Counted from the first letter of the stretch, positions 32,950 through 41,442 are shown. The stretch: 51,793 nucleotides of DNA from Phycisphaeraceae bacterium (GCA_028284155.1 JANQSF010000096.1:1-51793), one strand, 5' to 3'. Program-made: numbers and translations. Notes: generated by a model not told the origin, from the sequence alone.

Positions 32950-34047
32950 GTGGATCCATTGACCCAAGGACTGATCGGGGCGGCGGCTTCTCAGGCGGTG
33001 TTCGGCCGACGGCTGCCGCGCAGCGCCTGGCTGATCGGCCTGGTCGGCGGCGTGACGGCCGACGCCGACTTTGTCGCCCGCTATTTCGTCAGCCCGCTCG
33101 AGGCGTTGGCGTTTCACCGGCACCTCACGCATTCGCTGTTGTTCATCCCGATCGGCGCGCTCATCGCGGCGTTGCCGTTCCTGCTCTTACGCCCGTTCAA
33201 GGGTCAGCGGAAGGCGGTGTACGGCGCGGCGTTGGTCGCGTACGCGACGCACGCGCCGCTGGACGCCTGCACCGCCTACGGCACGGTGCTGTTCTACCCC
33301 ATCACGGATGCCCGGATCGCTTTCGACCTTATCGGCATCATCGACCCGGTATTTACTTTGGCGCTGGCAATTGGGTTGATGTTGGGCGTGGCGCGTCGGC
33401 GCATTCAGCCGACCCGCTACGCGTTGGCGTTTTGCGTGCTTTATTTGAGCGTGGGCGGCATTCAGAATTGGCGAGTGACGCAGTTGCAGGAGACGTTGGC
33501 CGAGGGCAGGGGGCACGCCGTGGCACGCGGGCGGGCGATGCCCATGCCCGGCACGCTCTGGCTTTGGCGTTCGGTTTATCACGGTGATGACGGTTATATC
33601 TACGCCGACGAGTTCCGCGTCCCGCCGTTGTGGCTGGGCGAAGTGACCGCCAACCTTGGCCGACGCGTCAAACCGCTGACGCCCGAACGCCTGGAAAACG
33701 ACCTGCGCGAACGCGGGTACGGCGACACGCAGGTGACCGAAGCACTCGACGCGTTCGAGACATTCGACTGGTTCACGGACGGCTACTCAGCCTGGGACGA
33801 ACGCAACGAACGGGTGATCGGCGACATGCGCTACGCGACGAGACCCGACGTGTTCACGAGCATGTGGGGGCTGCACATCGCGGAGCCGGCGGGCGGCGCG
33901 GATGAGACAGCGCACTTCGGCAGAACGATGAACGGCATGAACGACCGCGTCGGGCGGTTGTGGCAGGCGTTGCGTGGCGAAGACGAGGCGTTTTTGCCCA
34001 TGCACGAAATCCTGCCCCGTTCCGGCAAGGTCGACGCGGGGGAGTGA
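32950..34047 (+). CDS. YdjM/DUF457-like membrane metal-dependent hydrolase
   Basis: 365 residues starting VDPLTQGLIGAAASQ at GTG 32950; the much longer open frame upstream is only the G/T-rich repeat and antisense of the HAD gene. The N-terminal half (to about 165) is the YdjM-like membrane domain: ADADFVARYF and HRHLTHSLLFIPIG carry the conserved His and Asp residues, with about five membrane segments, then THAPLDACTAYGTVLFYPIT. The C-terminal half is soluble and acidic, ending near MHEILPRSG. The family is often linked to phospholipid metabolism or membrane maintenance; the exact substrate is not known. Confidence 0.85.
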   Translation: MDPLTQGLIGAAASQAVFGRRLPRSAWLIGLVGGVTADADFVARYFVSPLEALAFHRHLTHSLLFIPIGALIAALPFLLLRPFKGQRKAVYGAALVAYATHAPLDACTAYGTVLFYPITDARIAFDLIGIIDPVFTLALAIGLMLGVARRRIQPTRYALAFCVLYLSVGGIQNWRVTQLQETLAEGRGHAVARGRAMPMPGTLWLWRSVYHGDDGYIYADEFRVPPLWLGEVTANLGRRVKPLTPERLENDLRERGYGDTQVTEALDAFETFDWFTDGYSAWDERNERVIGDMRYATRPDVFTSMWGLHIAEPAGGADETAHFGRTMNGMNDRVGRLWQALRGEDEAFLPMHEILPRSGKVDAGE

Positions 34048-34081
34048 AACCGATGCGTGATGTGGTGAATCAAAACGGCAG

Positions 34082-34109
34082 GATCCGGGTCTTCGGAAAG
34101 ACCCGGCTT
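34082..34109. repeat. AAGCCGGGTCTT palindromic repeat, single unit
   Basis: CCGGGTCTT-N4-AAGACCCGG (34085-34106) with flanks GAT and CTT. Related units lie at 46040-46067 (single) and 43696-43764 (an inverted pair). Confidence 0.8.
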
Positions 34110-34165
34110 GAGGAAACGCGGTGTATCGGCACGCGTAAGAGTATTGGCTGTTTAGGAGTTGATCG

Positions 34166-35227
34166 TTGACAGTCACACCGGAACAACGCGCCTTGAACGA
34201 CGCGAACCGGCTTGGGCTTGACTACCGGGCGGAGGCGGCGAAGCTTCCTTATAGAGACTCGCCGATCGACGACATCCACTCGCACGTCGTCGACGTCGAG
34301 GCGGGGCGGATCTTTTTCGAGGCGGCCGACCTGTACGGCATCGACACGGTGTGGACGATGGCGCCGCTGGCGAACGTCGATGCGCTGCGTGACGCGTTTG
34401 GTGATCGGCTCAAGTTCATCGCCGTGCCCGACTACCACCGCGGGCGGGACGACCCGAAGGCGTTCGAGGAAGACTGGCTGCGCGATATCGAAGCGTTCGC
34501 GGAGCGTGGCTCGACGATGTGCAAGTTCTGGGCTGCGCCGCGCGGACGCGACCTGGCGGGCGGGGCGTTGACGATCGACTCGCCGATCCGCATCGAGGGC
34601 ATGAAGCTTGCCAAGTCGTTGGGCATGTCGTTCATGGTGCACATCAGCGACCCGGACACATGGTTTGCGACGAAGTACGCCGACGCATCAAAGTATGGCA
34701 CGAAAGCGCAGCAGTACGAGCCGTTTGAGAGATTGCTCGACGAGTTTGACGACGTGCGGTGGATCGCCGCGCACATGGCCGGCGACCCCGAGCGGCTGGA
34801 TCACCTGCAACAACTGCTCGACGATCACCCTAACCTGTGGTTAGACACGTCGGCGTGCAAGTGGCAGGTACGCGAGCTGAGCAAGCACGCCCCCAACGAC
34901 CTGCGCGACTTCCTGACGCGCAACCGCGGGCGGGTGCTGTTCGGCTCCGACATCGTCGCGCGCGTCGACGACCCCTGGCAGCCGGACAAGCCGGCGCTGA
35001 CTTATGAAGAGCACTTCGACCTGTACGCGAGCCGATACTGGGCGCTGCGGACGCTGTTCGAGACTGACTACGACGGCCTCAGCCCGATCGTGGACCCCGA
35101 CCTGCACATGGTGGACCCAAGCGTGCCGGAGAAGTCGACGGCCAAGCTGCGCGGTGCGTCGGTGCCGAACGACGTGCTGCGGGCGATGTATCGAGAGGGG
35201 TTGGCGGGATATCTGGCGGCGGAGTGA
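34166..35227 (+). CDS. Amidohydrolase-family metal-dependent hydrolase
   Basis: 353 residues from a TTG at 34166 that has AGGAG 8 nt upstream, so the start is well supported. The TIM-barrel amidohydrolase (amidohydrolase 2) pattern is visible: DDIHSHVVD (metal His-x-His), LGMSFMVHISDP, VRWIAAHMAGD (metal His), and VLFGSDIVA (metal Asp). Related enzymes are decarboxylases and lactone hydrolases; the substrate is not evident. No signal peptide, so it is cytoplasmic. The gap to the amtB control region is large and the gene stands alone. Confidence 0.88.
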   Translation: MTVTPEQRALNDANRLGLDYRAEAAKLPYRDSPIDDIHSHVVDVEAGRIFFEAADLYGIDTVWTMAPLANVDALRDAFGDRLKFIAVPDYHRGRDDPKAFEEDWLRDIEAFAERGSTMCKFWAAPRGRDLAGGALTIDSPIRIEGMKLAKSLGMSFMVHISDPDTWFATKYADASKYGTKAQQYEPFERLLDEFDDVRWIAAHMAGDPERLDHLQQLLDDHPNLWLDTSACKWQVRELSKHAPNDLRDFLTRNRGRVLFGSDIVARVDDPWQPDKPALTYEEHFDLYASRYWALRTLFETDYDGLSPIVDPDLHMVDPSVPEKSTAKLRGASVPNDVLRAMYREGLAGYLAAE

Positions 35228-35323
35228 GACGGAGCAACTCGGTATCCAAGCGATGATTGAGACAGGCCTAACGACTGATTCGACGCGTCGCGCCTGCGCG
35301 CAAACTAGGCACAATACCGTCAT

Positions 35324-35340
35324 TGCCCAGTATTTGGGCA
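35324..35340 (+). promoter_or_regulatory. NtrC-site-like dyad TGCCCA-N5-TGGGCA
   Basis: A perfect 6-5-6 dyad with the layout of the NtrC site (TGCACC-N5-GGTGCA), about 90 bp before a sigma-54-like promoter and upstream of amtB-glnK. The rest of the 35228-35622 gap shows no gene. Confidence 0.4.
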
Positions 35341-35427
35341 TGTGTTGCCCCGACTATGTTCTCGATTAGCCAGTTGCAAGTCACGTGCCGCGTGGGTGTT
35401 GCTGAAAAGCGGGTCAGGCCCGGGTTG

Positions 35428-35443
35428 CGGCACGGCAATTGTT
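35428..35443 (+). promoter_or_regulatory. Sigma-54-like promoter for amtB-glnK
   Basis: CGGCACGGCAATTGTT compared with the consensus TGGCACG-N4-TTGCW: the GG and TT lie at the correct spacing, but the -12 GC reads GT. A start near 35454 would give a leader of about 170 nt. Confidence 0.4.
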
Positions 35444-35622
35444 AAGCACATTTCCGCAGGAGCCAATCGGCTCACACCGGCGCTGCGGGGTTCCCCGGCT
35501 GTTTCCGTGCCGCACGTCTGGTGATCGCAGTACGACAACCAAAGGCGACGTCCGACGCGACGGCTGCGGTGTCCTTTCGACGCCCGGCTGAGCACGCGTC
35601 CGCCCGCCATGGAGACGCTCTC

Positions 35623-37188
35623 ATGCTGGACCGATCCTGCCGACTCGAGTTGACCCCACGTCGCGGCCGAGTGACGCGCGTCTTGTTAATGTTGGCGATC
35701 GTCATGTCGCTGCCATTGGCGGTGATGGCGGACGAAGGGCACAACGAACCGGAAATGACGCCGGTCACGTCGAAAACGACGTGGGATTTCGACAAGGGCC
35801 AACTGCTTGAGGATGCCAAGTCGGCCGACGTGGACGATGACGGCAACCGCTCGGCGAGCGTGCGAGGCACAGTCAAAACAGTTTACAGCGACGGCGTGAC
35901 ACGCGAAGACCCGGCCGCGTTCTCGATCACGATCGACAAAGACGGGAAGGCTGGGAATGTATCGGTGACGGTCGGGCCGGAACTCGACACAGGCACGACA
36001 GCGTGGATGCTTACGTCGACGGCGCTCGTGCTGTTGATGGTGCCCGGGTTGGCGATGTTTTACGGCGGCCTGGTCCGGACGAAGAATGTGCTGGGCACGA
36101 TGATGCACTCGTTCGCGGCGATGGCGATCATCGGCGTGCTCTGGGCGGTGTGCGGATTCGCGATGGCGTTCGGGAAAGACATCGCCGGCGGCTGGCTCGG
36201 GTGGGATTCGGGGTTGATGTTCCTGCGCAATATCGATGATTCGATCAGCGGCGGCTTGCCTGACCTGGTCTTCGCGATGTTCCAGGGTAAGTTCGCGATC
36301 ATCACGCCCGCGCTGATCGCGGGCGCGTTTGCCGAGCGGGTGCGCTTCCGCGGGTACTGCGTGTTCATCGCGTTGTGGTTCCTGATCGTGTACGCGCCGC
36401 TGTGCCACTCGGTGTGGGCGTCGGACGGCTACCTCTACAACAAAGGTGCGATCGACTTCGCGGGCGGGACGGTCGTCCACATCTCGGCCGGCGTCAGCGG
36501 GCTCGTCGCGGCCTTGTACCTCGGGGCGCGGCGCGGGTATCCGCAGACGGCGATGCACCCGAACAACCTGGTGATGACCTTGATCGGCGTCGGGCTGTTG
36601 TGGGTCGGCTGGTTCGGCTTCAACGCCGGTTCGGCCGTGGCCAGCGGCGTCAAAACGGCGCAGGCTTTGACCGTAACGCAGGTCGCGGCGGCGGCGGGGG
36701 CGTTGGGCTGGATTCTGATCGAGGCGTTGCACCACCGCAAGGCGACGAGCCTGGGCATGGCGTCGGGCATCCTCGCGGGTCTGGTCGCCATTACGCCGGC
36801 CGCCGGATCGGTCACCGTCGTCGGTGCCGTGGTGCTCGGCCTGCTGTCGTCGGGTCTGTGCTACGGGGCGATCCTGATGAAGAACAAGCTCGGCTACGAC
36901 GACACGCTCGACGTGTTTGGCATCCACGGCGTGGCAGGCATGGCTGGGGCCGTCTTGCTTACCTTTTTCATTCGTGCCAGCGAGAAGCCCGACAGCCTGG
37001 CCTCGCAGTTGTTTGTGCAAATCGAGGGTGTCGTGATCACGATTGTCGGCGCCGCCATTGTGACCATCGTGTTGTTGGTGCTGATCGAAAGGACGCTCGG
37101 CCTGAAGATGTCCGACGACGAGCAGCGGTCGGGCATGGACCACGAACTGCACGGTGAGCACGGGTACGGGTTGTTGAATTTGAACTGA
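35623..37188 (+). CDS. amtB: Ammonium transporter
   Basis: 521 residues from the ATG at 35623 (GGAG 8 nt upstream). The N-terminal 110 or so residues are unusual: a signal peptide (VTRVLLMLAIVMSLPLAVMA) and an acidic exported segment. The Amt domain begins at TTAWMLTSTALVLLMVPGLAMFYGG, then has ITPALIAGAFAERV, APLCHSVW (Trp/His of the pore), GGTVVHISAG (first pore His), LGWIL, and DTLDVFGIHGVAG (second pore His). Eleven or so membrane segments. Conducts ammonia/ammonium across the inner membrane. The PII gene follows 113 bp later, the standard amtB-glnK pair. Confidence 0.95.
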   Translation: MLDRSCRLELTPRRGRVTRVLLMLAIVMSLPLAVMADEGHNEPEMTPVTSKTTWDFDKGQLLEDAKSADVDDDGNRSASVRGTVKTVYSDGVTREDPAAFSITIDKDGKAGNVSVTVGPELDTGTTAWMLTSTALVLLMVPGLAMFYGGLVRTKNVLGTMMHSFAAMAIIGVLWAVCGFAMAFGKDIAGGWLGWDSGLMFLRNIDDSISGGLPDLVFAMFQGKFAIITPALIAGAFAERVRFRGYCVFIALWFLIVYAPLCHSVWASDGYLYNKGAIDFAGGTVVHISAGVSGLVAALYLGARRGYPQTAMHPNNLVMTLIGVGLLWVGWFGFNAGSAVASGVKTAQALTVTQVAAAAGALGWILIEALHHRKATSLGMASGILAGLVAITPAAGSVTVVGAVVLGLLSSGLCYGAILMKNKLGYDDTLDVFGIHGVAGMAGAVLLTFFIRASEKPDSLASQLFVQIEGVVITIVGAAIVTIVLLVLIERTLGLKMSDDEQRSGMDHELHGEHGYGLLNLN

Positions 37189-37260
37189 TTTGATTCGAGC
37201 GCGAGGCCGCGTCAGGCCCGCCGTGCGGGCGACCGCGAAACAATGCGCCTTGTCCTTTGT

Positions 37261-37286
37261 CCCCTGTTTCCTGCCTCCTGTCCCCT
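37261..37286 (+). repeat. CCTGTTTCCTG-type pyrimidine repeat
   Basis: CCCCTGTTTCCTGCCTCCTG then TCCCCT, between amtB and glnK. It resembles the CTTTCCTG repeats at 7401-7440 and 45060-45090 and the complement of the insertion in waaA at 18313-18338. Confidence 0.55.
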
Positions 37287-37301
37287 CACATGTGATTAGC
37301 C

Positions 37302-37643
37302 ATGAAACTGATCATCGCCATTATCCAACCGGACCGACTCGAGGCTGTGCGACAGGCCCTGGTCGATAACGAGATCTTTCGCATCACCGTCAGCCGGGTG
37401 ACCGGCCACGGGCAGCAGAAGGACAAGGAGTATTACCGCGGCCAGGAGTTGACGCCGAACCTGATCCCGAAGGTTCGCCTCGAGATCGCGGTGAACGACG
37501 CGTTTGTTGACCGGTCAGTCGATGCGATTCTGGCCGCCGCCAAGCACGGGGGCGGTCAGATCGGCGACGGCAAGATCCTGATCCAGCCGCTGGAAGAGTG
37601 CATCCGTATCCGCACGGGCGAACGCGGCAGCGAGGCGATCTGA
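37302..37643 (+). CDS. glnK: PII nitrogen regulatory protein
   Basis: 113 residues, the standard PII length. Trimeric sensor of ATP/ADP and 2-oxoglutarate that gates AmtB. The T-loop is GHGQQKDKEYYRGQEL with the Tyr that is uridylylated in many bacteria, the B-loop is KHGGGQIGDGKILIQPLEE, and the C-loop ends RIRTGERGSEAI. It is paired with amtB, so GlnK is the more probable assignment than GlnB. Probably co-transcribed from the sigma-54-like promoter; the intergenic repeat may affect the relative amounts. Confidence 0.95.
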   Translation: MKLIIAIIQPDRLEAVRQALVDNEIFRITVSRVTGHGQQKDKEYYRGQELTPNLIPKVRLEIAVNDAFVDRSVDAILAAAKHGGGQIGDGKILIQPLEECIRIRTGERGSEAI

Positions 37644-37698
37644 CCATTGCGCCCAACTCGCATCGGGTCGTTTCGGGGGGGATGACCCACGATGTGTC

Positions 37699-37731
37699 AA
37701 CCCACGGGTCGGGGCCCGTGGGTTTGTTCTT
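37699..37731 (+). terminator. Intrinsic terminator after glnK
   Basis: AACCCACGGG-N6-CCCGTGGGTT followed by TGTTCTT. A 10-bp perfect stem with a T-rich tail. Confidence 0.85.
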
Positions 37732-37770
37732 GGCGGGTCTTGAATCGGCCGACGGGGGCGGCGGAGCGTG

Positions 37771-37800
37771 TTGACTACCCGCAACTCGGCTGGCTACAAT
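37771..37800 (+). promoter_or_regulatory. Sigma-70 promoter of rpsO
   Basis: TTGACT (37771-37776), 18 bp spacer, TACAAT (37795-37800). The clearest two-box promoter in the window. The leader before rpsO would be about 58 nt. Confidence 0.7.
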
Positions 37801-37864
37801 GGCCGCTCGATTGGGGCGCTGCCTGCGTCCCAACCTTCCTCACAAGCCTCAGAGTGCGATTCCG

Positions 37865-38134
37865 ATGGCCCTGACCGCCGAACTGAAAACCAAGCTGATC
37901 AACGACTACAAGCGCGACGACAAGGACTCCGGCTCGCCGCAGGTCCAGGTCGCGTTGCTGACCGAGCGGATCAATCAGTTGACCGAGCACCTGCGCGAGC
38001 ACAAGCACGACTTCGCGTCGCGTCGCGGGTTGCTCATGATGGTCTCGAAGCGCAACCGCCTGCTGCGCTACCTGCAACGCAAGGACCGGCAGGCCTACTT
38101 GGACCTGATCGCCAGGCTGGGGCTGCGAAAGTAA
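37865..38134 (+). CDS. rpsO: Ribosomal protein S15
   Basis: 89 residues, the normal length. Binds 16S rRNA in the small-subunit platform. Family sequence: DYKRDDKDSGSPQVQVALLT, ERINQLTEHLREHKHDFASR, RGLLMMVSKRNRLLRYLQRK, ending LIARLGLRK. The ATG at 37865 is the family start; the frame is open further upstream only by chance. Followed by an intrinsic terminator and then pnp, the widely conserved rpsO-pnp order. Confidence 0.97.
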   Translation: MALTAELKTKLINDYKRDDKDSGSPQVQVALLTERINQLTEHLREHKHDFASRRGLLMMVSKRNRLLRYLQRKDRQAYLDLIARLGLRK

Positions 38135-38139
38135 CACCG

Positions 38140-38172
38140 AAAGGGCGCGGCTGGTTCGTCGTGCCCTTTTTT
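38140..38172 (+). terminator. Intrinsic terminator after rpsO
   Basis: AAAGGGC..GCCCTTTTTT: a 7-bp outer stem with further inner pairing (GCG/CGT) and a run of T at 38167-38172, just after the rpsO stop codon. Confidence 0.85.
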
Positions 38173-38265
38173 ATTGGCCGCAACGCGGCAACCGGGTCGG
38201 CTGTTGATGACGTACCCAGCCGACCCCCGATAGAGATACCACACGCGGATACGGTGACAGCGGGC

Positions 38266-38325
38266 TTGGTGTAACGGCTCCCCCCCGGAAGGGGCACAAG
38301 TACTCTGGGCGAGTCCTTACACCAA
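38266..38325 (+). ncRNA. Structured leader RNA between rpsO and pnp
   Basis: An outer 9-bp stem TTGGTGTAA (38266-38274) / TTACACCAA (38317-38325) encloses two smaller hairpins, CCCC-CCGGAA-GGGG and ACTC-N5-GAGT: a three-way junction. It is about 155 nt before the pnp start. It could be a control element for PNPase, which in other bacteria regulates its own leader. Some similarity to the 5' part of tRNA-Gln was noticed and judged not sufficient. The rest of 38173-38481 shows no gene. Confidence 0.4.
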
Positions 38326-38481
38326 TCTCACTGCTCCCCTGCTCCGCGACACAATCAGGCTTGATGACCGATCGCAGATCGTGCGCGGGCGTTCCGTGTA
38401 CCAACGCGACCCAGCGGTATCGAGCCAGTCACCAGGCTGAGCCTCATCGAAGCGCTCGGCCCGCGCAGCAGAGGAACACTC

Positions 38482-40647
38482 ATGCCCGCAACCAAAGTTT
38501 CCGCCCAGATCGCCGGACGCGAGTTTAGCATCGAGACCGGCCACCTGGCCAAGCAGGCCGACGGTTCGGTCGTCATCCGCTTCGGCGAGACCGTCGTGCT
38601 CGGTACGGCCGTGCACTCCGACCCCCGGCCCGGCCTCGACTTCTTCCCGCTGACCGTGGACTACCGCGAAAAGACCAACGCGGCCGGCAAGTTCCCCGGC
38701 GGCTTCCGCAAGCGAGAAGGGCCGCCGAACCAGAAAGAAATCCTGACCATGCGGAACACCGACCGACCCATTCGGCCGCTGTTCCCCAAGGGCTATATCG
38801 ACGAGGTCCAGCTTCAGAACTGGGTGCTCTCGTACGACGGTCAGAACGACCCGGACGTGTTGGCCGGCAACGCCTCGTCGGCTGCGCTCTCGATCAGCCA
38901 AATCCCGTTCCAGGGACCGATCGCGACGGTTCGCGTCGGCCGAGTCGACGGCAACTTCGTCCTGTTCCCGACCGAGGCGCAGCGTCAGTTCACCGACCTC
39001 GACCTCGTCTTGTCCGGTCACGACGAAGGCCTGAACATGATCGAGGTCGGGTCGCAGGTCATTGCCGAAGATGTGCTGGCGCAGGCGATCGAGTTCGGCT
39101 ACGAGGGCATCAAGCAGATCCTCGCGCTGATCAACGAGCTGACCGCAAAGGTCGGCAAGGAGAAGGTCGGCGGGCCGGCTGAGATCGAGGCTGACATCGT
39201 CGCGACCGTCGAGAAACTGCGCGAGCCGCTCAAGGCCGCGAAGACCGCGCCGGGCACGAAGCTCGACCGGCAAAAGGCCGTTAAGGAATCCATCAAGTCG
39301 TTCTTCGAGTCTGAGTTCCCCGAGCCCGGCGACGACGCGACGTACGCGCAGCACAAGGCGTACGAGTCGCGCCGCAAACAGGCGAAGGTGGCTGTGCACG
39401 ACCTGGAAGAAGAGGTCACGCGTGAGGTGATCCGCTCCGGCTCGCGGACCGACGGCCGCGGCTTCGACGACCTGCGCGACCTCGAGTGCATCCCCGGCTA
39501 CCTGCCGCGCGTGCACGGCTCGGGCGTGTTCACCCGTGGCGAAACACAAGCGCTCGTCACCGTCACGCTCGGCACGAACAAAGACGAGCAGATCGTCGAC
39601 GGCCTGGCGGACGAATACTCCGAGAAGTTCTACCTGCATTACAACTTCCCGCCGTTCAGTGTCGGCGAGGCGAAGCGCATCACAGGTCCCGGCCGACGTG
39701 AGATCGGTCACGGCAAGTTGGCGGAGAAGGCGATCATCGGCGTGCTGCCCAGCGTGCAGGACTTCCCGTACACCGTGCGCGTCGTCAGCGACATCCTCGA
39801 GTCGAACGGTTCGTCGTCGATGGCCTCGGCCTGCGGCGCGACGATCGCGCTGATGGACGCGGGTGTGCCCATTAGCGCGCCGGTCGCCGGCATTTCCGTC
39901 GGCCTGATCAGCGGCGAGAACGGCCAGGACGACATCTACCTCGTCGACATCCAGGGCGAGGAAGACCACTTCGGCGACATGGACTTCAAGGTCACCGGGA
40001 CACGCGAAGGCGTGACGGCTGTGCAGGTCGACCTGAAGGTGCGCGGGCTGACGATGGATCAGGTCCGCAAGTCGTTCGAACACGCCAAGGCCGCGCGGAT
40101 CAAGATCATCGACAAGATCGAAGAAGCGATCCCGACGCACCGCGCCGAGATCAGCCCGCACGCCCCGCGCATGCTCATCATCAACATCAACCCGGAGAAG
40201 ATCGGCAAGCTGATCGGCCCGGGCGGCAAGATGATCCGCTCGCTCGAGGAGACCACCGGCGCGAAGATCGAGATCGAGGAAGACGGCACTGTCTTCGTCT
40301 CGGCCGTCGGAGCCGGCAAGGCCGAGAAGGCCATCGAAGAGATCGAGAAGCTCTGCGCCGAGGTGAAGGTCGGCCAGGTCTACACCGGTAAGGTCGTGTC
40401 CGTTAAGGACTTCGGCGCTTTCGTCGAGCTGATCCCCGGTCAGGACGGCCTCTGCCACATCTCGGAATTGTCCGACGGCTACGTCGACAAGGTGTCGGAC
40501 GTGGTGAAGATGGGCGACGAAATCCGCGTGAAGGTGATCCAGGTCGACGATTCCGGCCGAGTTAAGCTCAGCCGACGCCAGGCCATGGAAGACGAGGGCG
40601 GCGAAGAAAAGGCTGACGCCGAGGCTTCACTTGCGGGCAAGGAATAG
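38482..40647 (+). CDS. pnp: Polyribonucleotide nucleotidyltransferase (PNPase)
   Basis: 721 residues, full length. 3'-5' phosphorolytic RNA degradation. First RNase PH domain (about 1-145, with FFPLTVDYREK and FRKREGPPNQKEILTMR), an all-helical linker that is longer and more charged than usual (about 210-320, EKLREPLKAAKTAPGTKLDR), second RNase PH domain (SGSRTDGRGFDDLR, GIMDAGVPISAPVAGISVGL-type sequence, phosphate site in the SNGSSSMAS segment), KH domain (IGKLIGPGGKMIRSLEE) and S1 domain (GKVVSVKDFGAFVELIPG). The ATG has AGAGGA upstream. Confidence 0.97.
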   Translation: MPATKVSAQIAGREFSIETGHLAKQADGSVVIRFGETVVLGTAVHSDPRPGLDFFPLTVDYREKTNAAGKFPGGFRKREGPPNQKEILTMRNTDRPIRPLFPKGYIDEVQLQNWVLSYDGQNDPDVLAGNASSAALSISQIPFQGPIATVRVGRVDGNFVLFPTEAQRQFTDLDLVLSGHDEGLNMIEVGSQVIAEDVLAQAIEFGYEGIKQILALINELTAKVGKEKVGGPAEIEADIVATVEKLREPLKAAKTAPGTKLDRQKAVKESIKSFFESEFPEPGDDATYAQHKAYESRRKQAKVAVHDLEEEVTREVIRSGSRTDGRGFDDLRDLECIPGYLPRVHGSGVFTRGETQALVTVTLGTNKDEQIVDGLADEYSEKFYLHYNFPPFSVGEAKRITGPGRREIGHGKLAEKAIIGVLPSVQDFPYTVRVVSDILESNGSSSMASACGATIALMDAGVPISAPVAGISVGLISGENGQDDIYLVDIQGEEDHFGDMDFKVTGTREGVTAVQVDLKVRGLTMDQVRKSFEHAKAARIKIIDKIEEAIPTHRAEISPHAPRMLIININPEKIGKLIGPGGKMIRSLEETTGAKIEIEEDGTVFVSAVGAGKAEKAIEEIEKLCAEVKVGQVYTGKVVSVKDFGAFVELIPGQDGLCHISELSDGYVDKVSDVVKMGDEIRVKVIQVDDSGRVKLSRRQAMEDEGGEEKADAEASLAGKE

Positions 40648-40668
40648 GTAAACTCATAGTGGCCGCGT

Positions 40669-40692
40669 CGGCCCCCCTGAAATTGGGGGCCG
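40669..40692 (+). terminator. Hairpin after pnp
   Basis: CGGCCCCC-N8-GGGGGCCG, 22 bp after the pnp stop. A strong stem with no T tract, so a weak terminator or a 3'-end stabiliser. Confidence 0.55.
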
Positions 40693-41019
40693 TCCGTTCG
40701 CGGATCGCCATCAGGCGGTCGCGGCTGGGGACATCGCCGTTCATCGCCACCCGATCGGGTCGGCGTGAGCCCCGTTGTCCCGCGGACGGCGTCGCCTCGG
40801 CGGCGCGCGGTCCTGTCACTTGGCGTTCCCGCCCGTCGCCTGGTCGCCCCATTCTGGGCGGCATTGGACGGGCTGAAAATCCGAAGCCGCGAGGTCGGCG
40901 GTTCGCCGTTGCGGTCGCAAGGGCGCGCAAGTTTCGCGCCCCGCCCCGTAGCCAAGTCCCGTTCGGGCCTGACTCTCGTTGGGCGCGCCGCGCACCCTCG
41001 CACGTGACAGGAGCAGGTC
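40693..41019 (+). other. Gene-free leader region before the cold shock gene
   Basis: About 330 bp of GC-rich sequence with several short dyads and no supported gene. Cold shock mRNAs often have long structured leaders, so this may be one (inference). No convincing promoter boxes were found in it. Confidence 0.3.
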
Positions 41020-41304
41020 ATGTCATTGCAGGGCCAGGTCAAGTGGTTCGACCCCAAGAAGGGCTACGGCTTTATCACGGGGCCGGAAGGTCAGGACGTG
41101 TTTGTCCATTACAGCCAAATCCAGGGCGCCGGCTTCCGCAGCCTGCGCGACGGCGAGTCCGTCACTTACGACCTGGTCGAGGGGGACAAAGGCTTCCACG
41201 CCAAGGACGTCACCCGCGTCGAGGCCAACGGCAACACCCAGGACGACGAGTCGGCTGAGGAGGGTAGCGAAGCGGAGCAGCCAGCCAACCACAACGGCGA
41301 GTGA
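41020..41304 (+). CDS. Cold shock domain protein
   Basis: 94 residues: a 65-residue cold shock domain plus an acidic tail. Single-stranded nucleic acid binding; RNA chaperone role. The RNA-binding motifs are KGYGFITG (RNP1) and VFVHYSQI (RNP2), after MSLQGQVKWFDPKKG. The tail (ANGNTQDDESAEEGSEAEQP) is longer and more acidic than in CspA. The ATG has AGGAG 8 nt upstream. Confidence 0.95.
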   Translation: MSLQGQVKWFDPKKGYGFITGPEGQDVFVHYSQIQGAGFRSLRDGESVTYDLVEGDKGFHAKDVTRVEANGNTQDDESAEEGSEAEQPANHNGE

Positions 41305-41329
41305 AGGAATACCGCCGGAACGACTGGGT

Positions 41330-41419
41330 ATGGACACCAACTTGCGCGATTGGTGGTCATACGCAATCGGGGCGGCGGTGGCGTGGTGTTGTGTCCAACT
41401 CTCCAAAGGGGTTTTCTGA
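41330..41419 (+). CDS. Possible 29-residue membrane microprotein
   Basis: ATG at 41330 to TGA at 41417-41419: MDTNLRDWWSYAIGAAVAWC followed by CVQLSKGVF. A single amphipathic-to-hydrophobic helix that could cross the membrane. It lies 25 bp after the cold shock gene on the same strand. The ribosome binding site is weak (GGAA about 12 nt before). Only the sequence character supports it. Confidence 0.3.
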   Translation: MDTNLRDWWSYAIGAAVAWCCVQLSKGVF

Positions 41420-41442
41420 ACAACGTCACTCGTAACATGGAT

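Noticed and set aside
31531..34047. An 838-codon open frame covering copy A of the 360-bp element, the HAD gene region and the YdjM-like gene
   Set aside because: Only the part from 32950 has homologue-like sequence; the rest is the G/T-rich element and the antisense of the HAD gene, and a leaderless GTG start with its -10 box lies at 32950.
38262..38330. A tRNA-Gln-like sequence (GGGCTTGGTGTAACGGC)
   Set aside because: The 5' part resembles tRNA-Gln, but there is no matching acceptor 3' half, no proper T-arm and no anticodon stem of the right size; the alternative three-way junction is better paired.
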